Shown here: in pieces, positions 8,422 through 12,295 of the stretch
Numbering within the stretch: the first letter of the stretch is position 1
Layout: each line of letters begins with the position of its first letter
DNA from: Bacteroidales bacterium M6
GTDB lineage: Bacteria > Bacteroidota > Bacteroidia > Bacteroidales > Muribaculaceae
Direction: 5' to 3'
Assembly (NCBI GenBank): GCA_001689485.1
Contig: LUJQ01000038.1
Coordinates: 18,312 to 30,606 of the forward strand
Length of the DNA: 12,295 nt
Notes under the pieces: model-generated
The model's database searches: none
The model's input: only the letters and a program-made list of their open reading frames with translations
Told to the model about the DNA's origin: nothing
Made by a program: the position numbers and the translations under genes

Positions 8422-8604
8422 ATGAAAGTATCTGAATTATGGAGACTTCTTGAAAGAGCCGGATGCTACATTTATCGACGAGGTAGTAACCACGACATCT
8501 GGAAAAGCCCGATAACGGGCAAAACATTCCCGGTGTCAAGGCACAAGACGGAGGATTTGAAGCCAAAAACATTGGCCTCAATCAAAGAAAAGGCGGGGAT
8601 TTAA
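8422..8604 (+). CDS. hicA: HicA-family mRNA interferase toxin
   Basis: A 60-aa protein of usual HicA length with a double-stranded-RNA-binding-like fold. HicA toxins cleave mRNA and slow growth until neutralised by HicB. Visible features: N-terminal helix KVSELWRLLERAGC, the core RRGSNHDIW with the expected catalytic His at residue 24 (GS-N-H variant of the common GSHH), strand TFPVSRHK and the C-terminal LKPKTLASIKEKAGI typical of the family. The key residues look intact, so the toxin is probably active. It has its own promoter upstream and is followed by the HicB gene after 76 bp, an unusually large gap containing a terminator-like hairpin and repeat copy B. The stop codon lies inside that hairpin. 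Confidence 0.9.
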   Translation: MKVSELWRLLERAGCYIYRRGSNHDIWKSPITGKTFPVSRHKTEDLKPKTLASIKEKAGI

Positions 8605-8617
8605 TCCCCAGCCTTTT
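8588..8617 (+). terminator. Intrinsic terminator overlapping the hicA stop codon
   Basis: AAAAGGC (8588-8594) pairs with GCCTTTT (8611-8617), and GGGGAT (8595-8600) pairs with ATCCCC (8604-8609) around a TTA loop, with one bulged A at 8610. The 13-bp stem has A and T runs on its two sides and so could end transcription in both directions. It covers the hicA TAA and stands between toxin and antitoxin, so most transcripts from the hicA promoter might stop before hicB. Confidence 0.65.
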
Positions 8618-8648
8618 CGTCTCTCCTTATTTTGATAGTGGACTACAG

Positions 8649-8662
8649 TGTCCTCTTTAAAT
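8649..8662 (-). repeat. hicAB repeat copy B (inverted, between hicA and hicB)
   Basis: TGTCCTCTTTAAAT is the exact reverse complement of 8401-8414. It ends 18 nt before the hicB start. It shares CCTCTTTAAAT in direct orientation with copy C. A weak promoter-like TAAATTTT (8658-8665) with TTTG at 8631-8634 overlaps it, but the 23-nt spacing is long, so a separate hicB promoter is only possible. Confidence 0.8.
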
Positions 8663-8680
8663 TTTTTTAAACGCTGGATT

Positions 8681-9088
8681 ATGAAAATAGTAGGAACAAT
8701 CGAACGCAATGACAATAAATATTACCAAATCTCTTCCGATGATGAGATAATGGGGCATTGTTTTGGCGGCTACGGCTACTCAGTGGCCGAGGCAAAGGCC
8801 GACTTCTTCAAAAGCATTGAGGAGGCCAAACAGATGATTGTTGAGGAGGGATTGACCGTTCCGTCCGATGCTGAACATGTAGAGGTTGAATTTAGATATG
8901 ACATTCCCTCATTCTTCAATTACTTTGACTGGATTAACATCTCTGCATTTGCTAAACAGGCAGGGATAAATGAATCCAAGATGCGAGCCTATAAGGCAGG
9001 AGTAGCGTCTGCGTCAGAGAAGACTTTACAACGTATTTTATCAACCATCAAGGCTATGGGAGCGGAGTTAATCTCCGCCACATTATAG
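8681..9088 (+). CDS. hicB: HicB-family antitoxin with C-terminal helix-turn-helix
   Basis: A 135-aa protein. A GTG at 8648 could extend the frame, but the ATG at 8681 gives the usual HicB N-terminus (MKIVGTIERNDNKYYQIS), and the GTG lies at the edge of repeat B. Residues about 1-60 form the HicB partial RNase H-like domain that binds and blocks HicA (GHCFGGYGYSVAEAKADFFK). Residues about 63-85 match the linker seen in Bacteroidales HicB proteins (VEVEFRYDIPSFFNYFDW). Residues about 86-125 are a Cro/Xre-like HTH (ISAFAKQAGINESKMRAYKAG) for binding the operator. HicB of this type represses its own locus; the repeats around the two genes are candidate sites. An Asp-to-Asn or similar loss in key residues is not apparent. 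Confidence 0.9.
   Translation: MKIVGTIERNDNKYYQISSDDEIMGHCFGGYGYSVAEAKADFFKSIEEAKQMIVEEGLTVPSDAEHVEVEFRYDIPSFFNYFDWINISAFAKQAGINESKMRAYKAGVASASEKTLQRILSTIKAMGAELISATL
9062..9078 (+). repeat. Small hairpin at the 3' end of hicB
   Basis: GCGGAG (9062-9067) pairs with CTCCGC (9073-9078) around a TTAAT loop, inside the last codons of hicB. There is no T run after it, so it is not a terminator on its own. It resembles the GC hairpin with TTA loop at the end of hicA and may protect the 3' end of the transcript. Confidence 0.4.
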
Positions 9089-9091
9089 CAC

Positions 9092-9105
9092 CCTCTTTAA
9101 ATACA
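9092..9105 (-). repeat. hicAB repeat copy C (inverted, just after hicB)
   Basis: CCTCTTTAAATACA is the exact reverse complement of 8398-8411 in copy A. It begins 4 bases after the hicB stop and lies directly before the main terminator. Copies A and C thus bound a 708-bp segment holding both hicA and hicB. Confidence 0.8.
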
Positions 9106-9109
9106 CTGT

Positions 9110-9144
9110 CAGGCGTACCCCCTTGAAGGTACGCCTGTTTTTTT
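9110..9144 (+). terminator. Strong intrinsic terminator after hicB
   Basis: CAGGCGTACC (9110-9119) pairs perfectly with GGTACGCCTG (9128-9137) around an 8-nt loop and is followed by seven T (9138-9144). This is a textbook rho-independent terminator ending the hicAB unit and separating it from the sigma-factor unit. Confidence 0.9.
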
Positions 9145-9164
9145 GCCTCCATTTAATAACTGTT

Positions 9165-9192
9165 AGCTGTGACATTGTAGCACGGCTTTTTT
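9165..9192 (+). terminator. Second, tandem intrinsic terminator
   Basis: AGCTGTG (9165-9171) pairs with CACGGCT (9181-9187) with one G-T wobble and a 9-nt loop, followed by a run of T through 9192. It is weaker than the preceding terminator and would act as a backup, reinforcing transcriptional isolation of hicAB from the following genes. Confidence 0.5.
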
Positions 9193-9231
9193 CATATCCG
9201 ACTGAATAAATCTACTGCTTGTTGGTAACTA

Positions 9232-9247
9232 CTTGCAAAAATGCAAG
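9232..9247 (+). repeat. Hairpin in the leader of the 72-aa gene
   Basis: CTTGCA (9232-9237) pairs with TGCAAG (9242-9247) around AAAA, 4 bases before the ATG at 9252. In the mRNA this would hide the ribosome loading region of the gene; as DNA it is a 16-bp dyad that could bind a regulator. No convincing TAnnTTTG promoter is seen between the terminators and this site. Confidence 0.5.
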
Positions 9248-9251
9248 AGTT

Positions 9252-9470
9252 ATGAACAACCGACAAAAAAACAACCGCAAGCATTCAAGGCTTGAACGAA
9301 TAGAGCGGAAGTGTGACATCATCCTCTCTGAACTGGCAATAATCAGAAAGCGTTTACACCCACGCTCTCACGCCATAGATGATGCTATCGAACAGATGCA
9401 CCGCAATGCCAGGCGAATGAGAGCCGAGGCAGAGAAAAACGCACAACTATTACACAAGGTGTTCCAATAA
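9252..9470 (+). CDS. Small basic helical protein preceding a sigma factor
   Basis: A 72-aa protein from the ATG at 9252; a TTG at 9219 would add 11 residues but places the hairpin inside the coding region. The N-terminus is very basic and polar (MNNRQKNNRKHSRLERIERK), and the rest is one or two helices with coiled-coil pattern (CDIILSELAIIRKRL; IEQMHRNARRMRAEAEKNAQ). It ends 3 bp before the sigma-factor start, so the two are almost surely co-expressed. No known domain is recognised. It could be a partner or regulator of the sigma factor or a nucleic-acid-binding protein; this is only inferred from charge and position. Confidence 0.65.
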   Translation: MNNRQKNNRKHSRLERIERKCDIILSELAIIRKRLHPRSHAIDDAIEQMHRNARRMRAEAEKNAQLLHKVFQ

Positions 9471-9473
9471 AAT

Positions 9474-9956
9474 ATGTGGGACATGAATATCGAACACCTT
9501 GTTGTCGATAATATCACATGGCTACGCAGAAAAGCTCAAATATTTTGTCAAAATGCATGTGATGCAGAAGATCTCGCAAGCGAAACAATTGAGAAAATAT
9601 TGAAGAGCCGTGATAGATTTGATTCACGGAAGGATTTTCGTCCGTGGGCACTTATTGTTATGCGCAATACATTCATTACAAATTACAACCGTCGAAAATG
9701 TGTGCCGTTTACTGGAATGGATGATGATTATCCTGCAATATCTCCGTTTATGGCTGATCAAGAAATCATAATCACACATATCCTATCCTCCATCCGTAAA
9801 TGTGCACGCAAATCCATTGCGATTGAGTGTGTGATTCTATATGCCAAAGGTTATAACTACGATGAAATCTCACAACAACTCGGAATTCCCAAAGGCACTG
9901 TTATGAGTAGAATCAGCAACGGCAGGAAACTACTTCGGGAAGCATTAAATGATTAA
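9474..9956 (+). CDS. ECF-type RNA polymerase sigma factor
   Basis: A 160-aa protein with the two-domain layout of group 4 (ECF) sigma factors, which direct host RNA polymerase to special promoters. Residues about 13-75 are region 2, with ACDAEDLASETIEKIL (the polymerase-binding D-x-x-D-L-x-x-E type motif) and the -10-reading end FRPWALIVMRNTFITNYNRR. Residues about 117-158 are region 4, with KGYNYDEISQQLGIPKGTVM followed by SRISNGRKLL, the HTH that reads the -35 element. Starts at 9474 and 9483 (second Met) are both possible. There is no transmembrane partner gene nearby; the neighbour before it is a 72-aa basic protein. In this place it probably controls phage or prophage genes, perhaps the late tail genes, rather than a cell-envelope response; this is inference. 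Confidence 0.88.
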   Translation: MWDMNIEHLVVDNITWLRRKAQIFCQNACDAEDLASETIEKILKSRDRFDSRKDFRPWALIVMRNTFITNYNRRKCVPFTGMDDDYPAISPFMADQEIIITHILSSIRKCARKSIAIECVILYAKGYNYDEISQQLGIPKGTVMSRISNGRKLLREALND

Positions 9957-10000
9957 CAATGTCAGTAAACGTTAAGGTGGTAAAATGGTGATCATTCTGA

Positions 10001-10031
10001 TTGCAAAACCTGCTTTTTATGGCTAACTTTA
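10001..10031 (+). promoter_or_regulatory. Bacteroidales-type promoter candidate before the DUF2693-like gene
   Basis: TTG (10001-10003), a 20-nt spacer, then TAACTTTA (10024-10031), one base off TAnnTTTG. Transcription would start near 10038, about 35 nt before the ATG at 10072. The 115-bp gap after the sigma gene has no other clear feature. Confidence 0.5.
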
Positions 10032-10071
10032 CAGTATAACAAATTACAAGTCAAACCAATAACCACCAAGA

Positions 10072-10404
10072 ATGATTAAGAAATCTAATTTTCGCGTGAG
10101 AGTGATGAAGTATGCATGGCACCTTTGGAAAGTCACCCGTCAGACATGGCGCCTTTGTATGATAAAAGCTTGGCAATTATACCGCCTGGTGAAATCCATG
10201 CTCAATGGTAGTGTAACATTCTACTACACTAAATCCGACGGCTCCATTCGTAAAGCTTTCGGTACCCTTAAGAATGTGCCCGTTGGGGCTACTCCTGGCC
10301 ACAAAAAAATCACAAAGCCCTCATATAAAACTATTACCTATTTTGATATAGAAAAGAAAGCTTTCCGCTGTTTCAAACCAGAGAATTTGATTTGTGCGAT
10401 ATAA
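10072..10404 (+). CDS. SH3 beta-barrel (DUF2693/WYL_2-like) protein
   Basis: A 110-aa protein in two parts. Residues about 1-45 are a basic, Trp-rich helical region with an imperfect internal repeat (MKYAWHLWKVTRQTWRLCM, then IKAWQLYRLVKSM). Residues about 46-110 match, from memory, the small SH3/Sm-like barrel family formerly called DUF2693: VTFYYTKSDGSIRKAFGTL followed by YFDIEKKAFRCFKPENL. This family is common in Bacteroidales phages and conjugative elements; its role is unknown, but its fold relates to WYL-type ligand or nucleic-acid binding domains, so a regulatory role is plausible. The gene has its own promoter candidate and a strong hairpin after the stop, so it looks like a single-gene unit. 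Confidence 0.7.
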   Translation: MIKKSNFRVRVMKYAWHLWKVTRQTWRLCMIKAWQLYRLVKSMLNGSVTFYYTKSDGSIRKAFGTLKNVPVGATPGHKKITKPSYKTITYFDIEKKAFRCFKPENLICAI

Positions 10405-10414
10405 CATCAATCAA

Positions 10415-10446
10415 AGCGAGTTCTGCTTATTTTGGCAGAACTCGCT
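10415..10446 (+). terminator. Long perfect hairpin after the DUF2693-like gene
   Basis: AGCGAGTTCTGC (10415-10426) pairs perfectly over 12 bp with GCAGAACTCGCT (10435-10446) around an 8-nt T-rich loop. There is no T run directly after it on the + strand, so it may be an imperfect terminator, an mRNA end protector, or a dyad for protein binding. Its place 10 bp after the stop favours transcript ending. Confidence 0.6.
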
Positions 10447-10509
10447 ATCCTAATAAAGATATACTGCCTAAACAATCATATAATTTGCGCACAATATAGC
10501 ATCCCTATT

Positions 10510-10563
10510 ATGTATTAATCTGCATTCAAGAATAATGATTGGCAAATTTCGCAATTAATACAT
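10510..10563. repeat. Imperfect inverted repeat in the leader
   Basis: ATGTATTAAT (10510-10519) is the reverse complement of ATTAATACAT (10554-10563). With one bulged base at 10520 the pairing extends three more bases (TGC 10521-10523 with GCA 10551-10553). The loop is 27 nt. In AT-rich DNA part of this may be chance. Confidence 0.4.
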
Positions 10564-10580
10564 TATTGCACTTATTTCCC

Positions 10581-10600
10581 TAATCAATAGCTATTTATTA
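10581..10600. promoter_or_regulatory. 20-bp near-perfect dyad, operator candidate 1
   Basis: TAATCAATAGCTATTTATTA is symmetric in 9 of 10 base pairs (only the fifth pair fails), with the perfect core AATAGCTATT. Its size and symmetry are those of a binding site for a dimeric regulator. It shares TAGCTA with the dyad at 10637-10653. Confidence 0.45.
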
Positions 10601-10636
10601 GGTTTCATAGTCAATATAGGGAATTCGTCCATACAA

Positions 10637-10653
10637 GTTATTAGCTAAATAAC
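10637..10653. promoter_or_regulatory. Dyad overlapping the -33 region, operator candidate 2
   Basis: GTTATTAGCTAAATAAC is a palindrome apart from one extra base in the right half. It lies 13 bp upstream of the TATATTTG element, that is, on the -33 region of the promoter, where a bound protein would either block or help the polymerase. Confidence 0.4.
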
Positions 10654-10674
10654 ATCGCCTATGGGCTATATTTG
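10641..10674 (+). promoter_or_regulatory. Promoter candidate for the distal tail gene
   Basis: TATATTTG (10667-10674) is a perfect TAnnTTTG -7 element. The upstream -33 is poor (TTAG at 10641-10644, 22 nt away), so the promoter may need an activator or another sigma factor. Transcription would start near 10681, leaving a leader of about 9 nt before the ATG at 10690. Confidence 0.5.
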
Positions 10675-10689
10675 TGCAAAAGATATAGT

Positions 10690-12295
10690 ATGCTTATCAA
10701 ATACAGCCTTTCGATAAACGCACAAAATTATAATATTCCCAATATCGATTTAAAGAATTGGGATGAAATCAAATGTGTGTATAAACGAAACGGTCTTGGG
10801 GGAGTGATAAGATCGTTTTCTTCAACCTTTGAATTTGTAGGGAGAACCAAAGATATCATATTCAAAGAATACCTCACTAAAGGGGTCAATGCTAAAGCCT
10901 GGTTGAAAGTTTTCAGTATCACGAACAATTGGGAATGGCGAGAAGAATTCATGTGCGAACTTGATTTCTCAACAGTAATATTGACTAATCATGTTTTAAA
11001 AATAAATTGCATTGATAATTCCATCTCCGCTATTATCAAAGCGAACAAGTCTACTGTATTTGAATTCACAGTTGGTACCGATATTCCAACGCAATGTGCG
11101 TTTGATTTTAACCGTCTGCCGCTGATTGAGTCGGCCATATATGAGTTCACAAAAGACCGTGAAGGCATAACACGAGGAGATGGTTCTGTATTAGTTCGAT
11201 TTAACAAATCAACTGATCCTTGGGTTGGACGTATTGGTGAGGCCGAACTTGTTGACATAGGGAAGATGGATTGCGCCAAAGACCAAAAAACAGAGATTGA
11301 TCCGTCTCACAATTACTGCATCCGGAATATCTCCAACGAAACGATTGCCGTAACACTCGAATATTCGATTCGAGTGTCTAAGCTGCGGTCATATGGTGGA
11401 TGTGATATTGTCGCGGTCAAACGTCATGGCACCAACGTAACGACTATAGGAACTTTAGTTCCGAACAGCGCCGCATGGGGCATATATTACGTTGGAGATA
11501 CACCTTGGCTAAAAAATGTGCCTACCTATAATCCAAGTGCAGCCAACCAATACGCCATCGTCAACGGATATGTTTACCAATCCGTTGAACAAAAATATCT
11601 TCCGAATCCAGATGGCACTCAACAGCCCAGTATCTTTTATTGGCGGAACACAAATATATTAGAATCCGACGACAAATATTCCACCCTATGTCAAGGGTGT
11701 ATCACAACAGAATTGGAGCCGGGAGCAAAACTATCTATCAAAGGGATAATAGGGAATGGTGTATTGGTTGCTGATCGTGCTATCTTATCCGGACAATCAA
11801 TGAAATTCAGATGGCAAGTGGCTGATGAACCTGTAACATTCCGAGGCATCTCCCCTATCGTCGCGGCAAAATGTATCTTGGAAAAGATGGTAGAATCCGA
11901 TGCTATAGAGGTTTCGATTTCCAACTATGATTCCAGAATAGCGGACACGGTTCTATTTCCGGCCGAAATTATACGGGCAATCCCAAATGCCAAATTTTAT
12001 ACCTCATTCAACACATTCTGTAATTGGATGGAAACTGTATTCGGATACACCTATGTCTCTGAAAGTTCAATAAAACCACCACTATATCATGATAGATTTG
12101 AGTACCAGGACACACTTAACCGCCTGATGTTATCACCAGATATTGAAGAGAGTACCACTATTCAATATGAGACCAACAGGGATTATGACGGTATCGTATC
12201 ACCCGATATGATATATTTTGCTCCTGATGCAAATAGATTTGTCTGCAGAGGCACGGATAACATCTATTATTTAGTAGATGACAAAATTCAAATTT
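10690..12295 (+). CDS. Probable distal tail / baseplate protein, 3' end outside window
   Basis: An open frame of 535 codons from the ATG at 10690 to the window end without a stop. The ATG is the first in frame after an in-frame TAG at 10642-10644 and lies just after a -7 element. Residues about 1-110 contain NWDEIKCVYKRNGLGGVIRS followed by FSSTFEFVG, a beta-rich start recalling the distal tail proteins that follow the tape measure gene in Bacteroidales siphophages. Residues about 263-323 look like an inserted small module (GDTPWLKNVPTYNPSAANQY, AIVNGYVYQSV), whose Tyr/Trp pattern resembles short carbohydrate-binding modules. A further beta-rich part with VTFRGISPIVAAKCILEKMV follows. It likely belongs to the tail tip or baseplate that touches the host surface. 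It is visibly more AT-rich than the tube gene. The family is not named with certainty. Confidence 0.65.
   Translation, partial: MLIKYSLSINAQNYNIPNIDLKNWDEIKCVYKRNGLGGVIRSFSSTFEFVGRTKDIIFKEYLTKGVNAKAWLKVFSITNNWEWREEFMCELDFSTVILTNHVLKINCIDNSISAIIKANKSTVFEFTVGTDIPTQCAFDFNRLPLIESAIYEFTKDREGITRGDGSVLVRFNKSTDPWVGRIGEAELVDIGKMDCAKDQKTEIDPSHNYCIRNISNETIAVTLEYSIRVSKLRSYGGCDIVAVKRHGTNVTTIGTLVPNSAAWGIYYVGDTPWLKNVPTYNPSAANQYAIVNGYVYQSVEQKYLPNPDGTQQPSIFYWRNTNILESDDKYSTLCQGCITTELEPGAKLSIKGIIGNGVLVADRAILSGQSMKFRWQVADEPVTFRGISPIVAAKCILEKMVESDAIEVSISNYDSRIADTVLFPAEIIRAIPNAKFYTSFNTFCNWMETVFGYTYVSESSIKPPLYHDRFEYQDTLNRLMLSPDIEESTTIQYETNRDYDGIVSPDMIYFAPDANRFVCRGTDNIYYLVDDKIQI

Larger units (their letters stand above)
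10405..10689. other. 285-bp AT-rich gene-free leader before the distal tail gene
   Basis: No credible gene is seen here on either strand. The region holds the 12-bp hairpin at 10415-10446, an imperfect inverted repeat at 10510-10563, two compact dyads (10581-10600 and 10637-10653) and a -7 element at 10667-10674. TTCCCTA (10576-10582) is also matched by TAGGGAA (10617-10623), which encloses the first compact dyad. Such a long non-coding, dyad-rich stretch is unusual inside a compact tail operon. Confidence 0.6.

Noticed and set aside
8648..8680. GTG start adding 11 residues to HicB
   Set aside because: The ATG at 8681 yields the family-typical N-terminus, and the GTG is part of repeat B.
8398..9105. 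CRISPR-like reading of the repeats
   Set aside because: Only three copies in mixed orientation with whole genes between them; no regular spacers.
9219..9251. TTG start adding 11 residues to the 72-aa protein
   Set aside because: It would put the leader hairpin in the coding region and uses a rare start; the ATG at 9252 is simpler.
9193..9251. Promoter for the sigma-factor unit
   Set aside because: Looked for TTG-20-TAnnTTTG and ECF-type elements; nothing close enough to report, although the two terminators upstream imply that one should exist.
10989..11924. Antisense frames opposite the distal tail gene
   Set aside because: Short and overlapping a 535-codon open frame on the other strand with a clear promoter.

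Overview
The window reads as part of a tailed bacteriophage or prophage of a Bacteroidales host (Bacteroides, Prevotella or Muribaculaceae type). Three lines of evidence point there. The structural proteins look like those of Bacteroidales siphophages. The promoters that can be recognised fit the Bacteroidetes pattern (TTG, about 20 nt, TAnnTTTG) rather than the E. coli one. One small gene belongs to a DUF2693-type SH3-barrel family common in Bacteroidales elements. All genes lie on the + strand, mostly with ATGA overlaps or gaps of a few bases, as in a late operon.

Layout. Positions 1-1710 hold the head-tail connection block: the end of an unidentified gene, a small protein with an acidic, lysine-ended tail, a DUF6712-like connector candidate and a tail-completion candidate. 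Positions 1714-3481 hold the probable tail tube protein, a 58-aa gene, a 7-bp GC hairpin and two small tail-module genes, the second (61 aa) directly before the tape measure. Positions 3484-8333 hold the tape measure protein (1424 aa) and a translationally coupled 192-aa coiled-coil protein.

Positions 8334-10689 form a regulatory or accessory island between the tape measure block and the next large tail gene. It carries a HicA toxin / HicB antitoxin pair with its own promoter, internal and downstream terminators and three related repeats; a 72-aa basic protein followed at once by an ECF-type sigma factor; and a DUF2693-like protein with its own promoter. It ends in a 285-bp AT-rich gene-free leader with several dyads and a near-perfect TAnnTTTG element. 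From 10690 to the window end runs a large open frame (at least 535 codons), probably a distal tail/baseplate protein.

How they may work together: head-tail connectors join the capsid to a tail built from tube protein around the tape measure, capped distally by the last gene product. The island interrupts this order with stress/defence (HicAB) and transcription control (sigma factor). The most notable structure is the repeat set around hicA and hicB: one copy covers the hicA leader, and two inverted copies, before and after hicB, could each pair with it. This could be an RNA switch over the toxin start, a set of HicB operators, or the ends of an invertible or mobile cassette; the sequence alone does not decide.
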